A stretch of DNA of 64,000 bases. It comes from DATIXJ01 sp035518715. Its GTDB lineage: Bacteria > Bacteroidota > Ignavibacteria > UBA10030 > SZUA-254. Shown piece by piece: positions 34,570 through 43,942 of the stretch. Position numbers and translations under genes: made by a program. The stretch's first letter is position 1. The number at the start of each line of letters is the position of its first letter. The DNA lies in contig DATIXJ010000043.1 in the NCBI GenBank assembly GCA_035518715.1, positions 212,766 through 276,765 of the forward strand, written 5' to 3'. The notes under the pieces are model-generated. The model ran no database searches. It was given only the letters and a program-made list of their open reading frames with translations, and was not told the DNA's origin.

Positions 34570-35066
34570 AACAGATACTCCTTGTTGTGTGTGTGATGAT
34601 TGCCGCCATGGGATTTCAATCGAAGCGCGCGGATTACTCGGGAAAATGGAAACTCAGTCTTAAGTTGAGCAAAGGGCTTCCGTCATCCTTTAAGCATGTG
34701 GATTCCTATACCATGCAGGTCGATCAGACGGATACATCCATGGTGATCAACACGCATCTCATGGGCTCGGGGCAATCGGTGGATTTTCCTCCGACCATCA
34801 TTCCGTTTGATTCGGCAGAACAGCACCGTGTCGATACCCTCCGCGGGTCCGACCGGTGGATCTCGTCGACATGGACAACAACAGGGCAGAAGCTCATTGT
34901 CACCAACAAAGTCACGCAGCATCGCGGGACAACCGAACAACGGTATGTGGAAACCGACGTCTGGCAGTTCGGCAAAAGAGGCACGCTGATGATTCTCGTG
35001 ACGCAGAAATTTGAGGGCGGTGACTCGAGTCATACGGAACAACGATATTTTTCACGCGTCCGGTAA
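34566..35066 (+). CDS. Small exported protein of unknown function inside the dcw cluster
   Basis: 166 residues with a signal peptide (MKQILLVVCVMIAAMGFQS) and a beta-rich body (ADYSGKWKLSLKLSKGLP..., repeated charged/aromatic strands such as MQVDQTDTSMVINTHL and TTEQRYVETDVWQFG). The opening 'YSGKWKL' resembles lipocalin-like proteins, which is a guess. The start overlaps murF (ATGA) and the stop overlaps mraY (TAATG), so it is translationally embedded between two lipid II genes and must be coexpressed with them. Confidence 0.75.
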   Translation: MKQILLVVCVMIAAMGFQSKRADYSGKWKLSLKLSKGLPSSFKHVDSYTMQVDQTDTSMVINTHLMGSGQSVDFPPTIIPFDSAEQHRVDTLRGSDRWISSTWTTTGQKLIVTNKVTQHRGTTEQRYVETDVWQFGKRGTLMILVTQKFEGGDSSHTEQRYFSRVR

Positions 35067-36190
35067 TGCTGTATTATCTTCTCGAATATTTTCGACGAAA
35101 ATTCAATCCGCCCGGGTTCGGGTTGTTTCATTATATCACGTTCCGTGCCGGTGCCGCTGCGATTACGGCACTGATCATCGCGTTCTGGATCGGTCCCAAA
35201 ATAATCCGGCTCCTGAAAGCGCACCAGATCGGAGAATCGGCAAAACTCGAAGCGCCCAAGACGCATCTCAGCAAAGCCGGTACTCCCACGATGGGGGGAT
35301 TGATTGTTCTCGCCTCGATCCTCATCCCGTCGTTTCTCTGGATCGATCTGAAAAACGGCTATGTCATGCTGATTCTCTTTGTCACCGTGTCGCTCGGCGC
35401 CATCGGCTTCCTCGACGATTACCTCAAGGTGGTGAAGAAGAAGTCGAAAGGATTGATCGAGGAATACAAGCTCGTCGGTCAGATCGTCGTGGGCTTGTTT
35501 GTCGGCGGAATCATGTACTTCATGCCGCAGTATATCGATCCGGGTCTTACAAAGATTCATTCGAGCACAACGGTTCCGTTCTTCAAGAATATGGAAATCG
35601 ATTTCGGGCTCTTCTACATCCCGATGGTGGTCTTCGTTATAACGGCGACCAGCAACGCGGTGAATCTCACCGACGGTCTGGACGGCCTTGCGGCGGGAAC
35701 GGTGGGCATCGTTGGTTTGACGCTTGCCGTCATGAGCTATGTGTCTGGCAATTCTGAGCTGAGTCATTATTTGACGATCCCCTTTCTGCGGGGAAATGGC
35801 GAACTCAGTATTTACTGCGCGGCGCTGGTGGGTGCGTCGCTCGGTTTTCTCTGGTTCAACGCGTATCCCGCCCAGGTGTTCATGGGAGATACGGGTTCGC
35901 TGGCGCTCGGGGGGGCGATCGGAGCGCTTTGCGTGCTGATCAAAATGGAGTTATTGCTGCCAACGCTCGGCGGCGTGTTCCTCATGGAAACGGTTTCGGT
36001 CATCATTCAGCGCGGATATTTCAAATATACACGCCGGAAATATGGCGAAGGGCGCAGAGTCTTCAAGATGGCGCCGCTGCATCACCATTTTGAAATGATG
36101 GGATGGCCCGAACCGAAAATTGTCACGCGGTTTTATATCGTTGCGATTCTTCTGATGATTTTGAGTCTTGCGACGTTTAAGGTGCGCTGA
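35066..36190 (+). CDS. mraY: Phospho-N-acetylmuramoyl-pentapeptide transferase
   Basis: 374 residues with about ten membrane helices. Transfers phospho-MurNAc-pentapeptide to undecaprenyl phosphate, forming lipid I. Motifs: HLSKAGTPTMGGL, GFLDDYLKV (DDxxK-like catalytic Asp pair), NAVNLTDGLDGLA, FMGDTGSLALGG, and PLHHHFEMMGWPE (HHH). Confidence 0.97.
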   Translation: MLYYLLEYFRRKFNPPGFGLFHYITFRAGAAAITALIIAFWIGPKIIRLLKAHQIGESAKLEAPKTHLSKAGTPTMGGLIVLASILIPSFLWIDLKNGYVMLILFVTVSLGAIGFLDDYLKVVKKKSKGLIEEYKLVGQIVVGLFVGGIMYFMPQYIDPGLTKIHSSTTVPFFKNMEIDFGLFYIPMVVFVITATSNAVNLTDGLDGLAAGTVGIVGLTLAVMSYVSGNSELSHYLTIPFLRGNGELSIYCAALVGASLGFLWFNAYPAQVFMGDTGSLALGGAIGALCVLIKMELLLPTLGGVFLMETVSVIIQRGYFKYTRRKYGEGRRVFKMAPLHHHFEMMGWPEPKIVTRFYIVAILLMILSLATFKVR

Positions 36191-36200
36191 AGGTTGTACG

Positions 36201-37598
36201 ATGAACGCGCTTCAGGAGGTTGATGTAGAGGAAATGGAAGTGAGTATCGTTACCGGCAAAAAGATATCCGTCATCGGCGCTGCCCGAAGCGGCGTCGCCG
36301 CGGCCCGGCTCCTCCAAAAGCACGGAGGAATCGTTTTTGTCAGCGATACCGGTTCCGAGAGCGCTCTCTCTTCTAGCGTTTCCGAGCTGAAGGCTCTTTC
36401 GATCAACTACGAGCTTGGCAAGCATTCGGACCGCGTGCTCGATGCCGACATTCTCGTCCTCAGCCCCGGGGTTCCGTCCAATGTCCCGGTGGTGGTGGAA
36501 GCAAAACGGCGTAAAATGCGCGTCGTGAGCGAGCTCGAAATGGCAAGCTGGTTCTGTCATGCGCCGATTCTCGCAGTGACCGGTACCAACGGAAAGACGA
36601 CGACGACCACACTGATCGGCAGAATGTTCTCCGATATGAAGAGAAAACATAGAGTCGGCGGAAATATCGGTACGGCATTCTCCTCGTTTGTGGATGAACT
36701 GGAAAGAGATTCCGTCGCGGTCCTGGAAGTGAGCAGTTTTCAGCTCGACGAGATCGATCAGTTCCATCCGGAAGCGTCGGTTCTGCTGAACATCACCCCG
36801 GATCATCTTGACCGGTATGATCACGACATCGAAAAATATATCGCTTCGAAGTGCAGGGTATTTGAGAATCAGACCATGGAAGACGTTCTGATCTATAATG
36901 CGGACGACGAGCTGACGCGCCGGGTTATCAACCGGCTTGGGACAACCCGCGTCGGCCTCCTCGGATTTGGAAGAGAGCAGAAATTTGAAGAAGGCGCGTT
37001 CGTGGATGACGGAATTCTGGTAACAGTTCTGGCAGGAAAGCGGACCGAGGTTGTTCCGGTTGAGGAAATCAGCATACGGGGTCTTCATAACCTCTACAAT
37101 TCCATGGCGTCAACGCTTGCCGCCGAGTGGTTCGGGATCCGGTCTTCCTCGCTCCGTGCAACGCTCAGAAATTTCAAAGGGGTTGAGCACCGGCTCGAAT
37201 TCGTGCGGGAAGTGAACGGTATCAGGTTTGTCAACGACTCAAAGGCAACGAATGTCGATTCGGTCTGGTATGCGCTTCAGTCGTTTAAGGAGCCGCTTGT
37301 CGTGCTGATCGGGGGCCGCGACAAAGGGAACGACTACTCACGACTCCTGCCGCTCGTTGCCAGACACGTGAAAGCCATTGTGGCGATCGGCGAATCTGCC
37401 GATAAGGTCTATGAGGCGTTCCATGCCGGAACACCTGTCGTGAAGGCCGGGTCTATGGAAGAGGCGGTCACGCGTGCCTACGGACTTGCCGTTGCGGGAG
37501 ACGTCGTGCTTCTTTCGCCTGCATGCGCCTCGTTCGACTGGTTCACTAACTACGAGCATCGCGGCCGGGTGTTTAAGGAGATTGTGAAGAGTCTCTGA
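36201..37598 (+). CDS. murD: UDP-MurNAc-L-alanine--D-glutamate ligase
   Basis: About 465 residues. Adds D-Glu. Motifs: KISVIGAARSGVAAARLL, VLSPGVPSNVP, ATP site AVTGTNGKTTTTTLIG, NITPDHLDRYD, VEHRLEFV...FVNDSKATN and GGRDKGNDYS. The start at 36201 has AAGG upstream; the GTG at 36240, just before the conserved IVTGKKISVIGA, with AGAGGA ahead of it, is a fair alternative. Confidence 0.95.
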   Translation: MNALQEVDVEEMEVSIVTGKKISVIGAARSGVAAARLLQKHGGIVFVSDTGSESALSSSVSELKALSINYELGKHSDRVLDADILVLSPGVPSNVPVVVEAKRRKMRVVSELEMASWFCHAPILAVTGTNGKTTTTTLIGRMFSDMKRKHRVGGNIGTAFSSFVDELERDSVAVLEVSSFQLDEIDQFHPEASVLLNITPDHLDRYDHDIEKYIASKCRVFENQTMEDVLIYNADDELTRRVINRLGTTRVGLLGFGREQKFEEGAFVDDGILVTVLAGKRTEVVPVEEISIRGLHNLYNSMASTLAAEWFGIRSSSLRATLRNFKGVEHRLEFVREVNGIRFVNDSKATNVDSVWYALQSFKEPLVVLIGGRDKGNDYSRLLPLVARHVKAIVAIGESADKVYEAFHAGTPVVKAGSMEEAVTRAYGLAVAGDVVLLSPACASFDWFTNYEHRGRVFKEIVKSL

Positions 37599-37599
37599 C

Positions 37600-38766
37600 A
37601 TGGTCATGCAAAAACGCCATATCGACTTCTCGATCCTTTTCACGGTGCTCACATTGATGCTGCTCAGTCTCGGGATTGTGTACAGTGCATCGGCGAGCTA
37701 CGCAATGGTGAAATACGGTGAAAGCGAAAAGATGCTCATCAGTCATGCGATCAAGGTATTCCTCGGCATCATCGGCATGTTTGTGGGAATGAAAATTGAC
37801 TACCACAAATTTCAGAAGCTGACGAAACTCGGAGTAATTGTCGCCATCGGTCTCCTGGTTGTGACGCTCATTCTTGGCGGCGAGGCAAAGGGGGCAACCC
37901 GGTGGCTGCGGTGGAGCAGCATCGGATTTCAGCCGTCAGAGTTTGCCAAGTATGCTCTTCTCTTCCATCTGTGCACGCTGATTGCGGTCAAGGGCGAGAT
38001 GGTTCGTGATCTGAAGAAAGGGTTTATCCCGATGATGATCTGGATCGGACTCGTCACCGGACTGGTCATGCTGCAGCCAAACTTCAGCATGGGGTCGATG
38101 ATCTTTCTCCTGAGTCTGATCATGTTATTTCTCGGCCGCGCCCGGTTATCACATCTTGCAATGACGTTTGCCATTCTCATCCCGATCCTCATCCTGTATA
38201 TGATGAGTGCAGAATACCGGCGAGCGCGGCTGATGTCGTTTTTCAGCGGCACGTCGTCGCCGGGAAAGTCCGCATACCAGGCGCGCCAGGGTATTCTGGG
38301 ATTCGGTAACGGCGGAATATTCGGTGTCGGGCCCGGGGAAAGCAAGCAGCGGGATTTCTTCCTCCCGGAATCGTATGGCGACTTCGTTTTTTCCATCGTG
38401 GGGGAAGAATATGGCTTCATCGGTACCATGTTCTTCATGGCACTCTTCCTGATCGTGATGTTTCGCGGATTTCGGATTGCGCGTCACGCAACGGATGTCT
38501 TCGGACGATTTCTTGCGACGGCAATCACGACCGCGGTGACGGTCTATGCGCTCGTCAATGCCGGCGTTACGCTCGGCGTTCTCCCCACGACGGGTCTACC
38601 GATGCCTTTTGTGAGTTACGGCGGTTCATCGATGGTGTTTTCCGCGTGCGCGATCGGGGTCCTGTTGAATATTTCTTCGCAGACGGATCTGCAGCCGCGC
38701 ATTCAGCAGGTACCCGTTGTCGGATCGGTAAATGCGGATGCGGTGAACATTGGGAAAGTGTACTGA
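37600..38766 (+). CDS. ftsW: Septal peptidoglycan polymerase FtsW
   Basis: 388 residues, about ten membrane helices. SEDS glycosyltransferase that works with FtsI. Motifs: GIVYSASASYAM, ATRWLRWSSIGFQPSEFAK, LPESYGDFVFSIVGEEYGFIG, and TTGLPMPFVSYGGSSMVFSACAIGVLLNIS. It begins one base after murD and ends one base before murG. Confidence 0.97.
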   Translation: MVMQKRHIDFSILFTVLTLMLLSLGIVYSASASYAMVKYGESEKMLISHAIKVFLGIIGMFVGMKIDYHKFQKLTKLGVIVAIGLLVVTLILGGEAKGATRWLRWSSIGFQPSEFAKYALLFHLCTLIAVKGEMVRDLKKGFIPMMIWIGLVTGLVMLQPNFSMGSMIFLLSLIMLFLGRARLSHLAMTFAILIPILILYMMSAEYRRARLMSFFSGTSSPGKSAYQARQGILGFGNGGIFGVGPGESKQRDFFLPESYGDFVFSIVGEEYGFIGTMFFMALFLIVMFRGFRIARHATDVFGRFLATAITTAVTVYALVNAGVTLGVLPTTGLPMPFVSYGGSSMVFSACAIGVLLNISSQTDLQPRIQQVPVVGSVNADAVNIGKVY

Positions 38767-38767
38767 T

Positions 38768-39886
38768 GTGTCTCATCTACGCGCCATATTTGCGGGAGGA
38801 GGAACGGGCGGTCACCTCTTTCCGGCTATCGCGATCGCCGATGAGCTCCATGCAATCGTCCCGGACGCGGAGATCCTGTTTGTCGGAACCAGGGATAAAC
38901 TCGAAGCACGAGTTGTCCCTCAGCGGGGATATAAATTCAGGTCGATATGGATCAGCGGATTTCATCGCGGGCTCCGTGTCAGGAATCTGCTCTTTCCGGT
39001 CAAAGTCGTGGTGTCATTGATGCAGGCACGATCCATCATACGGTCATTTCATCCCGATGTCGTCGTCGGAACAGGCGGCTATGTCTCGGGTCCCGTGCTG
39101 CGGTGTGCAGCAGCGCTCGGAGTTCCAACGTTGATCGAGGAGCAGAACAGTTATCCGGGGATCACGACACGTATGCTGGCGGGCAGAGTGGATGAGGTGC
39201 ATCTCGCATTTGAGAGCTCGAGAAAATATTTTCCGGAATCGTCGAACATTTATGTGTCGGGAAATCCCACCCGTTCCGATCTTGATGGAGCTGACGCATC
39301 GGAAGGATTATCCTTCTTCGGCTTTTCCATCGCGGAGAGAAGAAAAACACTCCTCGTTGTGGGGGGAAGTCTCGGTGCTCACAGCATCAATGAAGCTGTC
39401 AGCGGAGCCCTTGGAGCCCTTGTGAACGAAGGATTCCGGATTCTCTGGCAGACAGGCACTGAGGATTTTCGGAGCGCGTCGGAAGCCGCTGCAAGAATCT
39501 CGTCGAGGCATGTCTGCGCACGCGAGTTCATCGATCGTATGGATCTCGCCTATGCTGCTGCTGATCTGGTGGTCTGCCGTGCCGGCGCGACGACGATTGC
39601 AGAATTGACGCGGCTCGGTAAGCCGGCGCTTCTCATCCCGTACCCGTTCGCCGCTGCGAACCATCAGGTTGAAAATGCGCGGGCTCTGGTCTCGGCAGGT
39701 GCTGCGGAAATGATCTCCGATCAGGAAATTGCGCAACGTCTTCTACCTGTGGTTCGGGAGTTGTTTGATGGTGGTCGCCTCGGCGAAATGAGCGAAAAAT
39801 CGCGCGAACTCGGAAAGCCCGGCGCGGCGAAAACGATCGCACAGCATGCAATCGATCTTGGTTCGCGGAAAGGAGCCGGATCATGA
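38768..39886 (+). CDS. murG: Lipid II synthase (GlcNAc transferase) MurG
   Basis: About 372 residues, GT-B fold. Adds GlcNAc to lipid I on the inner face of the membrane. Motifs: IFAGGGTGGHLFPAIAIADEL, VVGTGGYVSGPVL, EEQNSYPGITTRML, and VVCRAGATTIAELTRLGKPALLIPYPFAANHQ-like segment with one extra Ala. The GTG at 38768 is preferred; an in-frame TTG at 38750 lies inside ftsW. Confidence 0.96.
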   Translation: MSHLRAIFAGGGTGGHLFPAIAIADELHAIVPDAEILFVGTRDKLEARVVPQRGYKFRSIWISGFHRGLRVRNLLFPVKVVVSLMQARSIIRSFHPDVVVGTGGYVSGPVLRCAAALGVPTLIEEQNSYPGITTRMLAGRVDEVHLAFESSRKYFPESSNIYVSGNPTRSDLDGADASEGLSFFGFSIAERRKTLLVVGGSLGAHSINEAVSGALGALVNEGFRILWQTGTEDFRSASEAAARISSRHVCAREFIDRMDLAYAAADLVVCRAGATTIAELTRLGKPALLIPYPFAAANHQVENARALVSAGAAEMISDQEIAQRLLPVVRELFDGGRLGEMSEKSRELGKPGAAKTIAQHAIDLGSRKGAGS

Positions 39887-40392
39887 CCGCCGAACATCTT
39901 TTTCCGCCGGGATCCAAGGCGTTCAAATACAAACTGGATTTCTATTACCAGCAGTCGTTACTCTATCTTCTGACACTGCTGCTGTATGCAGGAATCCGCG
40001 GAACGTTCACGTTCGATCGTCTTCCGACGCTCGTTGGGGATCCGATACTCTATATCATCATCTTCTTTGTGCTGCTGTCGTTCGTCGTTTTATTGTTGAA
40101 TAAAACGCGTGACCGGAAGCTGATCATCGCACCGGAAAAAATCATCTTCCACAATAAATTCCGTAACCGGGAAATTCCGCTGGACAATATCGAGTGGTTT
40201 CATCTCGGACGCGAGCGATCGGTACAGACGGCAGGCCGGTCACAGGTTGTCGTCTTCAAGATGAAGAACCGCCGGAGATTATTCCGAATCAGGATCGGAC
40301 GCTATGAACGGGACCGTGATCTCTACGCTGAGATGCAGCGCCTGAGCGAGCGATTGCCCAAGGGAAAACGCTTCACATTCGGATTGCAGTAG
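39883..40392 (+). CDS. Small membrane protein of unknown function in the dcw cluster
   Basis: 169 residues. Two membrane helices (SLLYLLTLLLYAGIRGTF and PILYIIIFFVLLSFVVLLL) are followed by a basic cytosolic domain (KLIIAPEKIIFHNKFRNREIPLDNIEWFHLGRERSV...) that looks like a bacterial PH-type fold with the 'I...I.f.nkf..r.I....I' pattern. This is inference. It overlaps murG by ATGA, so its synthesis follows MurG's. Confidence 0.75.
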   Translation: MTAEHLFPPGSKAFKYKLDFYYQQSLLYLLTLLLYAGIRGTFTFDRLPTLVGDPILYIIIFFVLLSFVVLLLNKTRDRKLIIAPEKIIFHNKFRNREIPLDNIEWFHLGRERSVQTAGRSQVVVFKMKNRRRLFRIRIGRYERDRDLYAEMQRLSERLPKGKRFTFGLQ

Positions 40393-40422
40393 CACGATGT
40401 GAACTGAAGGAAAGGAACTGCC

Positions 40423-40782
40423 ATGGAAATTGTTGAATACATAACACTCGGACTCGCGGGTGGAACACTCGCAGGCATGTTCGGCATCGGCGGCGCGATT
40501 ATGGTTGTTCCCGCTCTCATTTACGTCTTCGGTTTTGATCAGAAGATGGCGCAGGGAACCACGCTGGCCATGCTGATCCCTCCCACCGGTCTGCTGGCGG
40601 CCTGGCAGTATTATCAGGACGGCAATATCAATATCCGCGTTGCCGTGATCCTCTGTGTCGGCATGTTCGCGGGCGGCTATATCGGCGGTGCGATAGCGCA
40701 TTCGCTTTCAACGGATCTGTTGCGAAAACTCTTCGGCCTCCTGTTACTGGTCGTGGCTGTCAGGATGATTATCGGAAAATAG
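40423..40782 (+). CDS. Half-size TSUP (TauE/SafE) family membrane protein
   Basis: 119 residues with four hydrophobic segments and the TSUP motif GLAGGTLAGMFGIGGAIMVVPALIY followed by QGTTLAMLIPPTGLLAAWQYYQDGNIN. Full TSUP exporters are about 250 residues with two such halves; this is one half and would have to dimerise. A strong ribosome site (AAGGAAAGGAA) precedes it. Substrate unknown; members move sulfite, sulfonates or other anions. Location between murG and murC is unusual. Confidence 0.85.
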   Translation: MEIVEYITLGLAGGTLAGMFGIGGAIMVVPALIYVFGFDQKMAQGTTLAMLIPPTGLLAAWQYYQDGNINIRVAVILCVGMFAGGYIGGAIAHSLSTDLLRKLFGLLLLVVAVRMIIGK

Positions 40783-40790
40783 AAAATCGC

Positions 40791-42179
40791 ATGTTCTCTT
40801 CGATCAAAAAAATACACTTCGTCGGCATTGGCGGCATTGGGATGAGCGGCATTGCGGAAATCCTCATGGATCAGGGAGGATTCAAGGTCAGCGGATCTGA
40901 CCGCGCTCTTTCCGAGATTACCGAACGGCTGCAGAAACTCGGCGTTGAGATCCATGAAGGACATACTGTATCGAATGTCGGACCGGACATCGACGCGGTT
41001 GTCTATTCATCGGCAGTTGCACTCGACAATCCGGAAATTCTCGAAGCACAGCGGAGAAAAATTCCCGTTATCCGGCGCGCCGAAATGCTCGCCGAAGTCA
41101 TGCGATTGAAATATGGCATCGGGATAGCCGGAACACATGGTAAAACCACCACCACGTCGATGGTCAGTCTCATCCTCATGGAGGGAGGCCTCGACCCGAC
41201 CGTTATCGTCGGCGGAAGACTCAACGGATTAGGCGGCACGAATGCGCGCCTCGGTCACGGAGAATTCATTGTCGTCGAGGCAGATGAATTCGACCGGTCA
41301 TTTCTCTCGATCACGCCGACCATTGCAGTTCTCACGACACTTGAGACGGATCATCTGGATTGTTACCGCGATCTTGAGGATATCAAGGGCGCATTCGTCC
41401 AGTTCGCGAAGAAGGTTCCGTTTTATGGATTCATCGTCCTCTGCCTCGATGAGCCGGCACTCCAGGATATCATGCCGCAGCTGAGTCAGAAAAAGATCAT
41501 CACCTATGGACTCAATCCGCAGGCGGATGTCCAGGCAGTAGATATCCGGCATAAGGACAATACAGTCCAGTTCACCGTCGTGAAGAATGGAAAAGAACTG
41601 GGGAACGTGACACTGCAGATTCCCGGCCGGCACAACGTCCAGAATGCGCTCGCGGCAATTTCTGTGGGACTTGAGCTTGGCGTGACCTTCGCAAAGGCAA
41701 AGGATGGAATAGAAAAATTTTCCGGAGTTCAGCGCCGGTGGGAAAAGAAAGGCGAAGCCCGGGAGATTTCCCTGTATGATGACTACGCCCATCATCCGAC
41801 GGAATGCAAGGCAACACTTCTCGGTGCCAAGGCAGGATGGCGCAGGCGCGTCGTGTGTGTCTTTCAGCCGCATCTCTACACGCGCACGAGAGATTTCTAC
41901 GAAGAGTTTGCAAAATCCTTCCTCCTTTCCGACATCCTGATTGTGACCGATATTTATCCGGCACGCGAGGAACCCATTCAGGGGATCACCGGCGAGCTGA
42001 TTACCAACGCCGCGAAGCAGTTCGGACATAAGAATGTTCTGTATGTTCCCGATAAGAAGAAGGTGCCGGAAGTCTTGCTGGGGCTCGTCAAACCGCACGA
42101 TATCGTTATCACGATGGGCGCCGGGGATATCTGGAAATACGGGGAAGAATTCCTGAAACAATTAAAAAGTCAAAAATAA
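40791..42179 (+). CDS. murC: UDP-MurNAc--L-alanine ligase
   Basis: 462 residues. Adds the first stem residue. Motifs: IHFVGIGGIGMSGIAEIL, ATP site GIAGTHGKTTTTSMVSLIL, VVEADEFDRSFLS, TTLETDHLDCY, DDYAHHPTE, and VVCVFQPHLYTRTRDF. Spacing to the previous gene is eight bases. Confidence 0.97.
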   Translation: MFSSIKKIHFVGIGGIGMSGIAEILMDQGGFKVSGSDRALSEITERLQKLGVEIHEGHTVSNVGPDIDAVVYSSAVALDNPEILEAQRRKIPVIRRAEMLAEVMRLKYGIGIAGTHGKTTTTSMVSLILMEGGLDPTVIVGGRLNGLGGTNARLGHGEFIVVEADEFDRSFLSITPTIAVLTTLETDHLDCYRDLEDIKGAFVQFAKKVPFYGFIVLCLDEPALQDIMPQLSQKKIITYGLNPQADVQAVDIRHKDNTVQFTVVKNGKELGNVTLQIPGRHNVQNALAAISVGLELGVTFAKAKDGIEKFSGVQRRWEKKGEAREISLYDDYAHHPTECKATLLGAKAGWRRRVVCVFQPHLYTRTRDFYEEFAKSFLLSDILIVTDIYPAREEPIQGITGELITNAAKQFGHKNVLYVPDKKKVPEVLLGLVKPHDIVITMGAGDIWKYGEEFLKQLKSQK

Positions 42180-42198
42180 AAAGTGAAAAACGGGCCAC

Positions 42199-43119
42199 GT
42201 GGTCAATATTGATGACATAAAGAAAAATTGCCGGGGACGCATTGCGATTAACGAGCCCCTCAGCAAATATACGTCGCTTCGTGTCGGAGGTCCGGCGGAC
42301 TATTTTCTCGAACCGGCGAACCAGGAAGATGTCATCCGTATCGTCAACTATCTGCAGGGCCAGCATTTCCCCATGTTTGTGATCGGCAAAGGAAGCAATC
42401 TTCTTGTGAGTGATGACGGCATTCGCGGTGCGGTGATGAACCTTGAAGCGGGTCTCGCTTCGCTCTTGCTCGAGGGTGACGCAGTCGTTGCGGAGGCAGG
42501 TGTTACCATCGCCCGGTTTGTGGACTTCACGATACAGCAGAGCTTCAAAGGTGCCGAGATGCTTGCCGGAATTCCGGGCACGCTCGGCGGTGCGATTATG
42601 ATGAACGCGGGCGCCTGGGGAGGAGAGATTTCCGACTTCCTCGTGGATGTCGATGTTCTCCGCGATGGTTCACGGATGACCGTGAAGAAGGAAGCGGCGG
42701 GGTTTTCCTATCGGCGCTCTGCGTTTCAACGTGACGTCATCCTGCGGGCCCGGTTCCGCTACCCTGCGGGGGACAAAGGGGAAGTCCTGAATGCCCGTCG
42801 TGATATGCTGCTCAAGAGGAATAAATCGCAGCCGCTGAATTTTCCCAACTCCGGAAGCATGTTCAAAAATCCGACAGGGAATTTTGCGGGCCGGCTGATC
42901 GAGCAGGCAGGCCTGAAGGGAACGAAACGCGGTAATGCACAGATTTCAGAAAAACACGGAAACTTCATCATCAATCTGGGGGACGCGAAGGCGGCCGATG
43001 TCGTGGATCTCCTGCGGCTTGCACGAACAACCGTGTCTCAGAAATTCGGGATTCTCCTCGAGCCCGAAGTAAAGCTCGTCGGCTTTCCGGAAAGCGTCAC
43101 GAAGGAATTTACGGCATGA
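42199..43119 (+). CDS. murB: UDP-N-acetylenolpyruvoylglucosamine reductase
   Basis: 306 residues, FAD enzyme reducing UDP-GlcNAc-enolpyruvate with NADPH. Motifs: YTSLRVGGPADYFLEP, GKGSNLLVSDDGIRG, GIPGTLGGAIMMNAGAWGGEI, FPNSGSMFKNP (catalytic Ser), AGLKGTKRGNAQISEKHGNFIIN and EPEVKLVG. GTG start; overlaps ftsQ by four bases. Confidence 0.97.
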   Translation: MVNIDDIKKNCRGRIAINEPLSKYTSLRVGGPADYFLEPANQEDVIRIVNYLQGQHFPMFVIGKGSNLLVSDDGIRGAVMNLEAGLASLLLEGDAVVAEAGVTIARFVDFTIQQSFKGAEMLAGIPGTLGGAIMMNAGAWGGEISDFLVDVDVLRDGSRMTVKKEAAGFSYRRSAFQRDVILRARFRYPAGDKGEVLNARRDMLLKRNKSQPLNFPNSGSMFKNPTGNFAGRLIEQAGLKGTKRGNAQISEKHGNFIINLGDAKAADVVDLLRLARTTVSQKFGILLEPEVKLVGFPESVTKEFTA

Positions 43120-43928
43120 ATGAAGAAGAATATCGGGCTCCGGTAACACGGACGCAGAAAGGTGTGCACCGCTGGGGAATCTGGGTGCTGGCACTGATCC
43201 TGATGATCTTTGCGGCATGCATCGTCGGCGCATGGAAATGGAAATCCACGTTGAGCATTGCGCATCTGAATGTCGAGGGAACGCATATCCTTGCTTCCCA
43301 GCAGGTTGTTGCGCTTTCGGGGATCGTTCCGCCAGTGTCGATGTTTTCGTCGGACTTCTATGCAGTCCGGAAAAAGATTCTCGCTCAGCCGTTTATCCGG
43401 TCGGTGGATTTTTGCGGAGAGTATCCGGACAACCTTTCTCTCCAGGTGACGGAACGGCAGCCGATCGCGTCGGTGAATAACGGTTCTCTCTGGTATATTG
43501 ACGCGGATGGAACGCTCCTGCCGTACCTCCAGACAAATGCGAAGCTCGACCTCCCGATGATCAGCGGAATAGGCGGGTTCGGCAACGTGCATCTCGGCGG
43601 TAAGCTTGCGCTTCCCGATATCACCGAAGCCATCCGGATTCTTCAGGATGCGCAGGAGATCGACTCTTCCCTTTATCATTTCATCTCCGAGGTCAACATG
43701 AACGGAGGAGGAGACATCACGCTCTATTCCGGCGATGTCGGGGTTCCGATCTATCTCGGGCGGGATGATATTCCGAAAAAACTTCTCATGCTGCAGACAT
43801 TCTGGAGTGAATTTGTGAAATCCGACAACTCGGACAAGTTGAAATATGTCGATTTGCGGTTCGATGACCAGGTGGTTGTGCGCTGGCAAAACGACAACAG
43901 ACCGCCGCAATCAAAAGCGGCTTTATAG
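43116..43928 (+). CDS. ftsQ: Cell division protein FtsQ (POTRA domain)
   Basis: 270 residues: short cytosolic N-terminus, one membrane helix (WGIWVLALILMIFAACIVGAW), POTRA domain (IAHLNVEGTHILASQQVVALSGI...LAQPFIRSVDFCGEYPDNLSLQVTERQPIASV), then the FtsQ beta domain. The single-pass topology, POTRA and position before ftsA identify it. It scaffolds FtsL and FtsB at the septum. Confidence 0.92.
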   Translation: MNEEEYRAPVTRTQKGVHRWGIWVLALILMIFAACIVGAWKWKSTLSIAHLNVEGTHILASQQVVALSGIVPPVSMFSSDFYAVRKKILAQPFIRSVDFCGEYPDNLSLQVTERQPIASVNNGSLWYIDADGTLLPYLQTNAKLDLPMISGIGGFGNVHLGGKLALPDITEAIRILQDAQEIDSSLYHFISEVNMNGGGDITLYSGDVGVPIYLGRDDIPKKLLMLQTFWSEFVKSDNSDKLKYVDLRFDDQVVVRWQNDNRPPQSKAAL

Positions 43929-43942
43929 GAAAGGAATCTCTG

